The position numbers and the translations under genes are program-made. This document shows positions 25,540-34,782 of a DNA stretch of 64,000 bases, piece by piece. Source of the stretch: Improbicoccus pseudotrichonymphae (lineage in GTDB: Bacteria > Bacillota > Clostridia > Oscillospirales > Acutalibacteraceae); the NCBI GenBank assembly GCA_036322855.1, contig AP027924.1:943635-1007634 (forward strand). Reading direction: 5' to 3'. The notes under the pieces are model-generated. The model saw only the letters and a program-made list of their open reading frames with translations. It was not told the DNA's origin and did not search any database. How positions within the stretch are numbered: the first letter of the stretch is position 1; the number at the start of each line of letters is the position of its first letter.

Positions 25540-26283
25540 ATGAAAAAATTAATATTAATAGGACACAAAAATAGCATTTTGCCAACAAAGACAAGTATTA
25601 AAGCTTTTAGATTAATAGGAAGACGTTTGGCTAGTAAATACTCACCGACTGTCAAAATCGAAATGAATGGTGTTGAAGAAAAATTGGATATAGAGGAGGT
25701 AAGGAAAGAATTTGCCGAAAAAATGTCCGGAAGAATATTTAAGGCCAAACCAGGAAACGTGTCTATCGGAAACTATTACAAGAACGAACCAAAAGGAAGC
25801 AAACAAAGTTTTGTTGGAAAAATTGGTTTAGAAAGTCTAAAAAGTTCAACTCAATCTGAGGAAAGTGACAGTGATTTAACATTACACTTTAGTCTTAGTG
25901 TGAGTACCAAGACATTTCAAACTAATTTGAAGATTAATGACAACAACAAAATACGTGTAACCTTAACATCTCCGAATTATTTTCTTTGGAGACCAGCGGT
26001 GCTTTGTAAAGAACTTTTTATAAAAGCAAAAAAAATTATGGATCAAGAATTTGAAATTAAATCATACAAAGAATTTGTAGAAAAATCCCTTGTTGGTTTT
26101 GGTGATCAAGAACTAACAATCAATTTAAATGCAAATAATAGTGGAAGAAATACAATGTCTATCGCTTTTTTAGCATTTTATAGGTCAGTTACTAATCCAC
26201 GAGCCAACCAAGATAACAATTTAATAAAATTAAAAATGACCAAAGAAGAAGAAGAACAAGAAGGATTTGAGGTGATTAATTAG
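25540..26283 (+). CDS. Unknown conserved-looking protein, tandem duplicated
   Basis: I do not recognise this family. ATG 25540 follows GAAGGTG. The 247-residue product has no signal peptide or membrane helix. It opens KKLILIGHKNSILPTKTSIK, is basic in the first 100 residues, and ends with an acidic tail (KEEEEQEGFEVI). Alternating polar/apolar stretches (LTLHFSLSVSTKTFQTNLKI, KIRVTLTSPNYFLW) suggest beta strands. A second, broken copy follows directly, with the first 80 codons nearly identical, so the locus duplicated recently and the duplicate decayed. Confidence 0.6.
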   Translation: MKKLILIGHKNSILPTKTSIKAFRLIGRRLASKYSPTVKIEMNGVEEKLDIEEVRKEFAEKMSGRIFKAKPGNVSIGNYYKNEPKGSKQSFVGKIGLESLKSSTQSEESDSDLTLHFSLSVSTKTFQTNLKINDNNKIRVTLTSPNYFLWRPAVLCKELFIKAKKIMDQEFEIKSYKEFVEKSLVGFGDQELTINLNANNSGRNTMSIAFLAFYRSVTNPRANQDNNLIKLKMTKEEEEQEGFEVIN

Positions 26284-26334
26284 TAGTTTTTTGTTGTTAA
26301 ATTGGGCAAAGCGAGAAATAAAAGGTGAAATAAA

Positions 26335-26987
26335 ATGAATTTAAAATTAATAGGATACAAAAATAGCATTTTGCCAACAAAGACAAGTATTAAAGCTTTT
26401 AGATTAATAGGAAGACGTTTGGCTAGTAAATACTCACCGACTGTCAAAATCGAAATGAATGGTGTTGAAGAAAAATTGGATATAGAGGAGGTAAGGAAAG
26501 AATTTGCCGAAAAAATGTCCGGAAGAATATTTAAGGCCAAACCAGGAAACGTGTCTATCAGAAGTTATTACGAGAACGACCCGAAAAAAACAAAGAAAGT
26601 TTTGCTGGAAAAATAAAAATTAATAAACTGAAATACGCAACTAAATGCGAAGGAATTGAAAATGGCACAAAATTACACTTTAATCTTAGTGTAAGTACTG
26701 AGACATTTCAAACTAATTTGAAGATTGATGACAGATTCAGAATACGTGTAACTTTAACATCTCCGACTTATTTTCTTTGTAGGCCGGAGATGTTTTGTAA
26801 AGATTTTTTTGCATAGAGTAAAAAAACCATATTTGGATATGGCGCATTGAAATACAAAGTTTTTTAGAAAAATTCAGTGTTGGTTTTGGTAATCAAGAAG
26901 AAACAAAAACTAAATTAGACGCAAATTCTAAAAACGATAACAAAATGTCTGAAGCTTTTATAAAATTTCATGATTTAATCACTTAAG
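26335..26987 (+). pseudogene. Broken tandem copy of the 25540 gene
   Basis: ATG 26335 follows AGGTG and reads nearly the same as the upstream gene for about 80 codons. The frame then shifts and stops at 26616. Similarity continues in other frames (CACTTTAATCTTAGTGT, ACATCTCCGACTTATTTTC) to about 26980. An expression of the first 93 codons is possible. Confidence 0.8.
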
Positions 26988-27028
26988 GAAAAGCCGACAA
27001 ACATAGCGATTTAATAAAAATTTACGAG

Positions 27029-27213
27029 GACCCTATTTGCACGAAATAAAAAAATCGAAAATGCATGTACAGAATTTTTGTCGCCTCCGTAAACCAAATG
27101 TTTTTGTATCCTAGTCTCTCCGTGATTCCCAGATAGACTGTTCTCTGCTTTTAAAACAAATTTTCTATTTTTTTTTATATCTTTAATTGTTATTTATTTC
27201 GCGCGAACAGGCT
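27029..27213. mobile_element. Small element with IS-like inverted ends
   Basis: Left end CCTATTTGCACGAAATAAA (about 27032) and right end TTATTTCGCGCGAACAGGC (about 27195) are inverted copies of one another. Related ends occur at 39090-39107, 40366-40392 and 53486-53500, next to IS1-type transposase remnants. No coding sequence is left, so it is probably a non-autonomous derivative. Confidence 0.6.
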
Positions 27214-30108
27214 TTAGAATAAATTTTTACTGAAATTATCCAAAATATATTGATTTTTGTTTTGATTATTGTTTATAAATATGTCGCACTTGTTTAGGTA
27301 ATATATCGATACTCTGTCTTTTTCGTCAATTTTAATAACATCCGAAAATAGCTTGCGGGCATTTTTGAAGTTTTTGTTGTAGTATTCGTTAATGGCGTTT
27401 TCGAATACTTTTTTGGTTTTCATAAACATGTTTTTGCGCCTAAAACCATATGAATCTATCAATTCATAAATATTGTAGTCTCTATTGGTTTTTGAATCCG
27501 TACATTTTCCCAGTAGTCTGCAATTTTCTTTAATATCTTCGGGAATTTTACTTATAAAAGATTCAGTTGCAACATTTTTTATTCCTAAATTTTGCATATG
27601 AGCATCAATCTCTATGAGCCTGAGCAATTCGTCAGAAATGGCAGAAACGCCACATCTCGCTTCGCTACCTATCACACCCAATAATATCGAACCACAACCC
27701 AAAATCATTCTTATGTTTTGTTTTATTCTTCGGTCAATTTTCATTTCAGAAATTTGGTTCACAGAATTTAAAGCATTGATTAATTCTCCGGAAAATAAAA
27801 TCGTCGCATTCAGACCGGAAAAATTTTGAACTATGCCTCCGTTATCTTCTATGATTTTAAATAAGTTAATAAATAATTTACTTATGATCCCGAATAAAAT
27901 ATCATGCATTTCTTTACTATTTTCAAATTCTGCACAATCAATATTGAAAGTTATATACACGAAAGGAAGATATGTTTCTTTGTTGTCGTTTAATTTTACT
28001 TCCATTATACTTTCTTTGTCTAGCAAATTTAATAATTCCTTGGGAATGAATCTCAGGTATTGTTTATTCACCGTAACTAAATCATTTGTAAAATTTTCTA
28101 TATTTTCCGTCATATCATTGAACGCAACAGACAAATCTTGTATTTCGTCATTTGAATTAATTTTAATTTTTGTTTTTCTATTGCCTTTGACGAAGTAATT
28201 AATGCCTTCTCTTAATTTTTCTAAAGGCGAGAGCAAAAATTTTATTGCAAAATAGAAGTACAAAATCACCATCAGGGATATTATTCCTATTAGACTTAAA
28301 AATTTAATAAAAATTTTATTAGTTTCATCTTTTAAGTGAACACTTTCATCGAAATAATTACCAACAAATCCTACTAATTTTTTTTCTGAATTTTTGATGG
28401 GAGCAAAACAACCCACGATTTTTCCGTAAATATCATCAAATTCATAAAAACATACTTTTTCTCCAGAAGCCAATTTCTCACTTACGCCTTTTAAGTTTTT
28501 CATTTCATGTTCTTCTAATAGACAATCGGATAGTACAAATTCAAGAGTAATCATATCCGGATCGGTAAATTTAAGTCTTTCTTTGGATTCAGAATTAGAG
28601 GGAAAATACTTTGAACTCACTATGGAATATATTTTGTTTCCGTTAATCGCGTAAATTACGGCATAATCACTTTTATCGCCTATTTTATTTCTTAAATCTT
28701 CACAAATTGTATTGATTTTTGATTTTAAATTAAAATATTCCTGAGAAGAGTAGTCGAAATTATTCGATATATTTTCAATTTCATCGCCATCAATATTTTC
28801 CGAGATAATCGTTACTTCCATATTTTGATAGTTTTTAAATACATTTTTGTAATCTTTAGACAAATAATTTGTGATTATAAAAACTAAAAAAAGCATAACC
28901 GAAATGAATGGTGGCAAAAACATTAGCGTCGTTCTTGTCAATATTTTAATTTTGGAAAAAGAAAATCTTTTTATAATTTCGATTGCTAATAAAACCAAAG
29001 CAGAAAAAATTACACATATTAAAACAGTAAATAAAAAATCTTTGGAAAACATCGAATATCTTATTTTGTCTATAACAAATTCTTTTGAACCAAATCTAAC
29101 ATAGAATGGTTTATTAAAATTTTTCGAAGGAGCATAAAAATCGTCTCTGTCTACGGCAGTTATCTTTCTCAAGTCTTTTATTCTGATTTCACCCATCACA
29201 GAGCTCCATAAATTATATACAGCACTTAAATTCATGCTTTTTGAATCCAATTTATAAAACGTTCCATCGAATAAATCCGTAAAATAAATATTATCGTCCT
29301 GATCGATACTTATTCCCGATACAGAACTATTATTTTTGTTCAATAACAATTTACAATTTACAGAATTTCCTGAATTATCATTAAAGAATAAATCCCCGTC
29401 TTTTGTCGAATAAAACACTTTTCCGCTAGACAACACGCAGATATCATTTATCCAAAGACCGGGATTTTCGTTAAATACCAATGGAGACAAGTATTCAAAC
29501 GATGTTTCTTTTTTTAACTCTTCCTGCGATGATAAATTTCTTGAATTAACCGAAACGACATTATCTGTTATGTTTATAACACTGAATTTCTGATCCACAA
29601 TTTGGGTTTTTCTTATGTAACCGGATGTATGTTTATTCGAAGTTTCTGAAAAATCAAGCTCTGCCAAAGTTTTAATTAAATTGCCATGTGCATCAAACAT
29701 TACAACAGATTCTTTAACTATATTTTGTAAGGATAATTCGGAGACTATTTCTTCGTAATCTCTCATTTCTTTTATCAGGAAAAAATTTCCTTGCGGATCT
29801 GTTGTTATGTTTCGATAATTGTACAAATAATTATCTATTTTTGATTCTAAAGTTTTTTCAAATTCAATTATGCCTTTTTTGTTTATTTTAGTGACTTTGT
29901 AATGAGATTCATCTTTCGCACCCAAAACATAGACATTTCCGGATTTATCTATACCCGAACCGACAAATGAACCTAAATTTGGTTTGTAATAAATATTTTT
30001 TAAGAGAAATACAAAAAATACACAAAAAAGAAATATTGAAATTTTAAGTAAATTAGAGTTTAGAATATTTTTTTTAGTTTTTTTAAATTTGCTGCTTAAG
30101 TTTTTCAT
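27214..30108 (-). CDS. Membrane sensor: beta-propeller, HAMP, degenerate cyclase domain
   Basis: ATG 30108 follows AGGTGG. Layout of the 964 residues: N-terminal membrane helix (ISIFLFCVFFVFLLKNIYY), an outer region of repeated NHL-like blades (SGNVYVLG, QGNFFLIKE, DDNIYFTD), two more helices around an outer sensor domain (residues 370-620), a HAMP linker (SPLEKLREGINYFVKGNRKTKI), a helix with FIPKELLNLLDKES, then a domain like class III nucleotidyl cyclases. The metal-binding DxxxFT motif is missing (FVYITFNIDCAEFEN), so it may bind but not cyclise nucleotide. The end is helical and TPR-like. It resembles the sensor of the protein at 47217-50183. Confidence 0.72.
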   Translation of the reverse strand: MKNLSSKFKKTKKNILNSNLLKISIFLFCVFFVFLLKNIYYKPNLGSFVGSGIDKSGNVYVLGAKDESHYKVTKINKKGIIEFEKTLESKIDNYLYNYRNITTDPQGNFFLIKEMRDYEEIVSELSLQNIVKESVVMFDAHGNLIKTLAELDFSETSNKHTSGYIRKTQIVDQKFSVINITDNVVSVNSRNLSSQEELKKETSFEYLSPLVFNENPGLWINDICVLSSGKVFYSTKDGDLFFNDNSGNSVNCKLLLNKNNSSVSGISIDQDDNIYFTDLFDGTFYKLDSKSMNLSAVYNLWSSVMGEIRIKDLRKITAVDRDDFYAPSKNFNKPFYVRFGSKEFVIDKIRYSMFSKDFLFTVLICVIFSALVLLAIEIIKRFSFSKIKILTRTTLMFLPPFISVMLFLVFIITNYLSKDYKNVFKNYQNMEVTIISENIDGDEIENISNNFDYSSQEYFNLKSKINTICEDLRNKIGDKSDYAVIYAINGNKIYSIVSSKYFPSNSESKERLKFTDPDMITLEFVLSDCLLEEHEMKNLKGVSEKLASGEKVCFYEFDDIYGKIVGCFAPIKNSEKKLVGFVGNYFDESVHLKDETNKIFIKFLSLIGIISLMVILYFYFAIKFLLSPLEKLREGINYFVKGNRKTKIKINSNDEIQDLSVAFNDMTENIENFTNDLVTVNKQYLRFIPKELLNLLDKESIMEVKLNDNKETYLPFVYITFNIDCAEFENSKEMHDILFGIISKLFINLFKIIEDNGGIVQNFSGLNATILFSGELINALNSVNQISEMKIDRRIKQNIRMILGCGSILLGVIGSEARCGVSAISDELLRLIEIDAHMQNLGIKNVATESFISKIPEDIKENCRLLGKCTDSKTNRDYNIYELIDSYGFRRKNMFMKTKKVFENAINEYYNKNFKNARKLFSDVIKIDEKDRVSIYYLNKCDIFINNNQNKNQYILDNFSKNLF

Positions 30109-30195
30109 ATATACCACCTGTATGTTTTTGCAATTGTTCTACGTAAATACAATATATAATTTTAAATTAAAATCAATATTTTTTGGTGATTTTAT

Positions 30196-31365
30196 ATGAT
30201 TTATTATAAAAAAATAAAAAATTACAAGATATGTGCAAATTTAAATGAGTCCGAAAATATTTCTTCCTATATAGGTTTTGTGGGAAAATATCCGGATATT
30301 GATAATTTATTTGTAATTAATAAATTTAGGCAAAATAAAAACAATGAAGAAAATTTCAAAGAGTTTTTTTATTATTTTAAATCGAAAAAAAATAAAGATT
30401 TTATGGATTTTTTTTCTGAAAAAAATTGTTTTTTTGCCGTGTTTAAATATAAGAAGATACAAAATTTAAAATATCAATATAACAAAGAAAAATGTATAGA
30501 TGCTTTTGGCAAACGTTTTAAAGTTTTTGAAAACATTATGATAAAACTTTATAATATTATTAATTTAGGGTGTATTCCCAGTTTAATTTTGAGAAATATT
30601 ACAAAATATGAAAATATTTTAGTAGATAACAACGACATATTTTATTTTAACTATGAATTGAAATATTTTAGTAGAGAGAAGATAAGCAAGAAAGAGATTT
30701 TCAAAAATATTTCTGAAATAATTTCAACAATGTTTGAAACAGAAATCTCTTACAAATACAACAAAATGATACGAATTATTTTTCAAAAATGTGAATTAAA
30801 TTTATATGCTTCAATACCAGAGCTAATTATTGATTTTAAAAAAAATGAAAGAAGTATCAGAATATCGTCATTCATGATGTATATGAAGAATCAGTTTGCT
30901 ATCAGAAAAAATTTAATTTCTCGTTTGGCTCAAACCGTTATTATTCCCTCTTTGCTTATTGCCTTTTTTTATTTAATTTTTTCTAAAATTTTTGTTAAAA
31001 AAATCAAAGATGAAAAAGAGATAATTATAGGCGAAACCGTGTATTCCATAGGAAACCAGGAAAATAATAAAAATAAAAAAATAACAATGGATATAAATTT
31101 GGAATCTCCAAAACAAAAGGAAAAAACAGAAAATATAATGCTATCCCCCAATGAAAAACTGGAATTTGAAGACTATATAATTCAAAATGGAGATACATTT
31201 GGTTCTTTGTGCATAAAATTTTACGGGGATGAAAAATTTGTTTCTGCAATATCATCTTTCAATAGCATGAATGATAAAGATTTGCTGTTTCCTGGAAAAA
31301 TTTTAAGAATTCCTTTGAGATCTTCGATCATTAAAAAATTAGAAGAAAGAAAAGAAACCGAATAA
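30196..31365 (+). CDS. Membrane protein with C-terminal LysM domain
   Basis: I do not recognise the long N-terminal part (residues 1-245), which is soluble and basic with no known motif. A single membrane helix follows (VIIPSLLIAFFYLIFSKIFV), then a linker and a LysM domain at about residues 330-378: YIIQNGDTFGSLCIKFYGDEKF, ending LLFPGKILRIP. LysM binds N-acetylglucosamine glycans, so the C-terminus should face the wall and the N-terminal domain the cytosol. ATG 30196 follows GGTG. It is divergent from the propeller-cyclase gene, sharing a short AT-rich gap. Confidence 0.72.
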   Translation: MIYYKKIKNYKICANLNESENISSYIGFVGKYPDIDNLFVINKFRQNKNNEENFKEFFYYFKSKKNKDFMDFFSEKNCFFAVFKYKKIQNLKYQYNKEKCIDAFGKRFKVFENIMIKLYNIINLGCIPSLILRNITKYENILVDNNDIFYFNYELKYFSREKISKKEIFKNISEIISTMFETEISYKYNKMIRIIFQKCELNLYASIPELIIDFKKNERSIRISSFMMYMKNQFAIRKNLISRLAQTVIIPSLLIAFFYLIFSKIFVKKIKDEKEIIIGETVYSIGNQENNKNKKITMDINLESPKQKEKTENIMLSPNEKLEFEDYIIQNGDTFGSLCIKFYGDEKFVSAISSFNSMNDKDLLFPGKILRIPLRSSIIKKLEERKETE

Positions 31366-31394
31366 AATAAAAATTTTAAAATTTAATTATATTA

Positions 31395-31423
31395 TTGACA
31401 TATTTATTTTTTGATATTATCTT
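31395..31423 (+). promoter_or_regulatory. Probable promoter of the tRNA cluster
   Basis: TTGACA (31395-31400) with TATCTT at 17 bp (31418-31423), 16 bases upstream of the first tRNA. Confidence 0.55.
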
Positions 31424-31438
31424 ATTTGGGTGGCTTCT

Positions 31439-31515
31439 GGGATCATAGCTCAGCTGGTTAGAGCACTTGCTTTACACGCAAGGGGTCGTAGGTTCGAGTC
31501 CTATTGATCCCACCA
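31439..31515 (+). tRNA. tRNA-Val (UAC)
   Basis: Cloverleaf of 77 bases with acceptor GGGATCA/TGATCCC, anticodon loop TTTACAC, T arm GGTTCGAGTCC and encoded CCA. First of four tRNAs on this strand. Confidence 0.96.
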
Positions 31516-31531
31516 GCGCGCGCGTTCTTAG

Positions 31532-31608
31532 GGCCCGGTAGTTCAGTTGGTTAGAACGCTAGCCTGTCACGCTAGAGGTCGACGGTTCGAGTCCGTTCCG
31601 GGTCGCCA
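31532..31608 (+). tRNA. tRNA-Asp (GUC)
   Basis: Acceptor GGCCCGG/CCGGGTC, anticodon loop CTGTCAC, GGTTCGAGTCC T arm, encoded CCA. Confidence 0.96.
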
Positions 31609-31614
31609 TTACTT

Positions 31615-31690
31615 GCCTTTGTAGCTCAGTCGGTAGAGCAAAGGACTGAAAATCCTTGTGTCGGTGGTTCGATTCCGCCCGGAGGCACCA
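31615..31690 (+). tRNA. tRNA-Phe (GAA)
   Basis: Acceptor GCCTTTG/CGGAGGC with two G-U pairs, anticodon loop CTGAAAA, encoded CCA. Confidence 0.95.
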
Positions 31691-31700
31691 CATGAACGTT

Positions 31701-31776
31701 GCGGACGTAGCTCATTTGGCAGAGCGCCACCTTGCCAAGGTGGAGGTAGCGGGTTCGACCCCCGTCGTCCGCTCCA
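31701..31776 (+). tRNA. tRNA-Gly (GCC)
   Basis: Acceptor GCGGACG/CGTCCGC, anticodon loop TTGCCAA, encoded CCA. Last of the cluster. Confidence 0.96.
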
Positions 31777-31864
31777 CCCGGTTAGGATTTTTACGGCGAG
31801 AAGCCTAAAAAAGACAAAAAAACAAGATACGTCGAAACCATCGACCTAAGTGATCGTTGTTGGT

Positions 31865-31985
31865 CTTTGACGTCAAGGAGAAACAGATGGCCTCTAGGCT
31901 AGGTTCTTCTTCCACACATCGTCGGGGCATTCTTTCAGTTTTTGACATAAAGAAGAAACAGATGCCTCTAGAGGTCCTCCACCTT
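31865..31985. repeat. Degenerate tandem duplication at the end of copy D
   Basis: Two units, about 31866-31921 and 31948-31997, share TTTGAC, AAGAAGAAACAGATG-like and ATCGTCG blocks. It extends the protein past its original end. Confidence 0.55.
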
Positions 31986-32861
31986 CCCATATATCGTCGA
32001 GCCTTATTTTACCTGCCAATTCCAAAGGGGCAGGGAGTGATACGGTGAAGTTTTTTGAGTTATTTTCGTCATTTTTGATTTCTAATTGAATTTTAAGTCC
32101 ATCAATTAAACAAAAATTTGAGTCTTCACTCAACAAATTGATAACATGTGACTTGATGTTTTCTAGATTAATAGTTTCAATACCTTTATTATTAAAATAT
32201 TCTTTCAAAACTTTAAAATCTTGGTTTTTGTTACAATTAGCAATGCTAACAATAAATTTAGAATATTTACTAAGTCTTTCTAATTCATCGGGTTTAACAT
32301 CTAATTTTTTTAGATATCTACGAGAATATAAATTTAAATTGCGACGCAAAAAACTAATCTTTTTCGAAATTAAAAACACTTCAAGTGCAAAATTTTTTTT
32401 AGGAAATACTGTATACGAATCATACCAAAAAAGTAAGTCCTCGCATTCATTACCTACCTTAGAAATAAGATACCTCCGACCGCAAATTTTAACAGTATTT
32501 CCTAAAAAAAATGCAGTACCACCAAGTAAAACCGCGAAAATAACAGAACCAGCTTCAATACAGATCTTTGCTAAAATTGAAAATGACTTACTATTGTTTA
32601 TATTTTCGTCTTCGCTATTTTCGTCTTCGCCGTCTTTATAATTATTTTCGTCTTCGCTACTACTTTCTAAATTATTATTATCATTTTTCAAATCTTTGCC
32701 CACAGGCTCAACAAATTCACTACCATCTACAGCCAAAGGAGGATCGACAGCCCCAACCAAAGACCGACAACACATAATAACAGCTAAAATAGAGGAAATT
32801 ATCTTATTATTTTTACTAATCTTCTTGCTATTTTTATTATCATCTATACTGTTTTCTTTTT

Positions 32862-32865
<4 letters not shown>
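31894..32865 (-). CDS. FIKSL family protein D (divergent YSKF domain), ATGA-coupled
   Basis: ATG 32865 has GGGGGA seven bases upstream. The first start (32960) is 95 bp away and its frame ends TGA on the second start. Parts: K/N-rich segment, signal-like helix (IISSILAVIMCCRSLVGAV), acidic linker (EDENSEDENINNS), membrane helix (SVIFAVLLGGTAFFLGNTV), then a divergent YSKF domain (LSKYSKFIVSIANCNKN, NFCLIDGLKIQLEI, LPAPLELAGKI). The last codons come from a tandem duplication, so CPDDVWKKN repeats the earlier LDDIWEGG. It sits just downstream of, and opposite to, the tRNA cluster. Function unknown. Confidence 0.75.
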
Positions 32866-32960
<95 letters not shown>

Positions 32961-32966
32961 AATTTT

Positions 32967-33019
32967 ACCTCCAAAAATGCTGGTAAAATTAATCATAGCA
33001 TTTTGAATTTTGCTGTCAA
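32967..33019 (-). promoter_or_regulatory. FIKSL promoter, copy D (short leader type)
   Basis: Minus strand TTGACA (33019-33014), 16 bp, TATGAT (32997-32992), then GGAGGT (32972-32967). The leader is short and lacks the ATCAG hairpin. Confidence 0.8.
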
Positions 33020-33109
33020 TAAGACAATAAAAATGATTTTAAAATAATATTTATAAAATTTTTATCTCCAAATATCTTAATTAAAATATTTTAATAAAAT
33101 TTATTTCTC

Positions 33110-33235
33110 TTTCACCCATTTCTTTGGCGCAAAGAAACGGGTGAAACCCAAAGAAACATGCGGCTCTAAGTTGTCTCCTGCGGAGACAAAGTCGCCGCTA
33201 AATAGTGTCGCATTAAAATGCTTCGCATAATTTTG
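33110..33235 (+). repeat. Module R, upstream of pseudogene copy E
   Basis: Full module: a 17-bp stem (TTTCACCC.TTTCTTTG against CAAAGAAA.GGGTGAAA with one mismatch), TTGTCTCC-TGC-GGAGACAA inside GCGGC/GCCGC, and ATGC-TTC-GCAT. Confidence 0.88.
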
Positions 33236-33236
33236 T

Positions 33237-33310
33237 TTGACAGCAAAATTCAAAATGCTATAATTAACTTATCAGTGTTTTCACTGATTTATATTTGAAG
33301 ATCAGGAGAT
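33237..33310 (+). promoter_or_regulatory. FIKSL promoter and leader, copy E
   Basis: TTGACA 33237-33242, 16 bp, TATAAT 33259-33264. The leader hairpin is perfect here (ATCAGTG-TTTT-CACTGAT, 33271-33288). The gene it serves is broken. Confidence 0.8.
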
Positions 33311-33316
33311 AAAATT

Positions 33317-33660
33317 ATGAAAAATAAATTTATCAAATCTCTTATGAATTCTCTCAATTCGAGAAAGAGGGGATCTCTCAGGGGGATCTCTCTATGAAAA
33401 AAGAAAACAGTATAGGTAATAATGACGATGGTACTTCTCTATCAAAATATTTTAGAAATAAGGGTGTTGAAAAAAATAGTGTGGGAAATTGTGTCACATG
33501 CATGTAAATTATTAGAGGAAAAAAGATTCTGGTTTTCGTTTGATTAACGTTTGCGCCAGAATAATTTATCGGGGGAACGGAGAGGAGGAATTGCGTATTT
33601 TCCTATTCCTGAGGAATTGGCGGGGTTTTTAACATCAAATTGGCGGAATTATGGTGTATA
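33317..33660 (+). pseudogene. Broken FIKSL family copy E
   Basis: ATG 33317 (FIKSL module) and ATG 33394 are followed by only about 80 bases of family start. Then degraded pieces of a YSKF domain appear in shifted frames: CACATGCATGTAAATTATT matches the VKHACKLL codons, a stretch after 33535 matches LVNVCAR-type codons, and the last part matches FLIPEELAGFL. The signal helix and linker have been deleted. The GA tract is degenerate (GAGAAAGAGGGG). Promoter and module R remain. Confidence 0.85.
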
Positions 33661-33732
33661 GAATTTAAGGATTAGCGTATAATTATGTTTTGAAAAGAAT
33701 TTTATTTAAGTTTTTTAAAATTTATAAAATTA

Positions 33733-33761
33733 TTTGACATATTTTAAAAAATAAATAAAAT
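33733..33761 (+). promoter_or_regulatory. Promoter of the rpsL-rpsG-fusA operon
   Basis: TTGACA (33733-33738), 17 bp, TAAAAT (33756-33761), 40 bases before the start of rpsL. Confidence 0.7.
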
Positions 33762-33800
33762 TCACTGTTGTATGGTACTTAAAGTATGGAGGTAGGGTTT

Positions 33801-34262
33801 ATGCCTACAGTTAACCAGTTAGTCAGAAAAGGTCGCAAAACAAATGCCAAAAAGTCTAAGTCGCCTGCACTTTTGTATGCATGGAATTCAAAAAAACGTA
33901 AGAATGTGTATATGTCGTCTCCGCAAAAAAGAGGAGTATGTACTGTTGTAAAAACAACAACGCCGAAAAAACCAAATTCGGCTTTAAGAAAGGTGGCTAA
34001 AGTTCGTCTTTCCAATGGGGCGGAGGTTACTTGTTATATTCCCGGGATCGGACATAATCTTCAGGAACATAGTGTGGTTTTGGTAAGAGGCGGTAAAGTC
34101 AAAGATTTGCCAGGTGTAAGATATCACATAATACGTGGTACCCTCGATACGCAGGGTGTATCCAAGAGGATGCAAGGAAGATCAAAGTATGGAGCAAAAA
34201 TAGCGAAGTCTGGAAGCAAAGTGGTTGCTGACGACGATTCCAGCAAGTCGGCAAAAAAGTGA
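33801..34262 (+). CDS. rpsL: 30S ribosomal protein S12
   Basis: Decoding-centre protein of the small subunit. ATG 33801 gives MPTVNQLVRKGR, the conserved start, after GGAGG. Key motifs: TTTPKKPNSALRKVAKVRL, GIGHNLQEHSVVLVRGGKVKDLPGVRYH and RGTLDTQGV. Lysine 43-equivalent lies in TPKKPNS, the usual site of streptomycin resistance changes, and is wild type. The C-terminus extends about ten residues past the normal end (VVADDDSSKSAKK), a mild oddity. Confidence 0.98.
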   Translation: MPTVNQLVRKGRKTNAKKSKSPALLYAWNSKKRKNVYMSSPQKRGVCTVVKTTTPKKPNSALRKVAKVRLSNGAEVTCYIPGIGHNLQEHSVVLVRGGKVKDLPGVRYHIIRGTLDTQGVSKRMQGRSKYGAKIAKSGSKVVADDDSSKSAKK

Positions 34263-34285
34263 TTTATTAATTTGGAGGATTGTTT

Positions 34286-34756
34286 ATGTCGAGAAGATGT
34301 GCGGCTAAGAAGCGTGTAGTTAAACCTGATGCTATATACAGCTCTGTTGTTGTTTCTGCATTAATAAATAAAGTAATGAAGGACGGAAAGAAGAATATTG
34401 CCAGGGGTATTGTTTATCAGGCTTTGGAAATGGTCCAAAGCAAGTTGGGAGTTGAAATAACAGAGATTTTGGAAAGAGTTATGGTTAATGCCATGCCTTC
34501 TTTAGAAGTAAAACCCAGACGTGTCGGTGGATCAACCTATCAGGTTCCGGTAGAGGTCAGAGAAGATAGACGTAAAACTTTGGCGTTGAGATGGATTGTG
34601 GGAAATGCACGTAAACGTGGAGAAAAAAATACTTATAACAGATTAGCGGGTGAATTGATTGACACATATGGAAATGTAGGTTCGACGGTAAAACAGAAAG
34701 AAAATTTGCAAAAAATGGCCGAGGCAAACAAAGCGTTTGCTCATTATAGATGGTAA
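34286..34756 (+). CDS. rpsG: 30S ribosomal protein S7
   Basis: Primary 16S rRNA-binding protein of the 30S head. ATG 34286 (MSRRCAAKKR) follows GGAGGA. Motifs include MKDGKKNIARGIVYQALE, RVGGSTYQVPVEV, RWIVGNARKRGEK and the C-terminal KMAEANKAFAHYRW. Normal length of 156 residues. Second gene of the str operon. Confidence 0.98.
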   Translation: MSRRCAAKKRVVKPDAIYSSVVVSALINKVMKDGKKNIARGIVYQALEMVQSKLGVEITEILERVMVNAMPSLEVKPRRVGGSTYQVPVEVREDRRKTLALRWIVGNARKRGEKNTYNRLAGELIDTYGNVGSTVKQKENLQKMAEANKAFAHYRW

Positions 34757-34782
34757 ACTTGTGAAGGGTGAGGTAAAAACAC

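Noticed and set aside
25521..26540. Two similar minus-strand open frames opposite the tandem genes at 25540 and 26335
   Set aside because: They are antisense shadows, alike only because the sense genes are duplicated.
31658..31849. Open frame across the tRNA-Phe and tRNA-Gly genes
   Set aside because: Overlaps two clear tRNA cloverleaves; the reading is chance.
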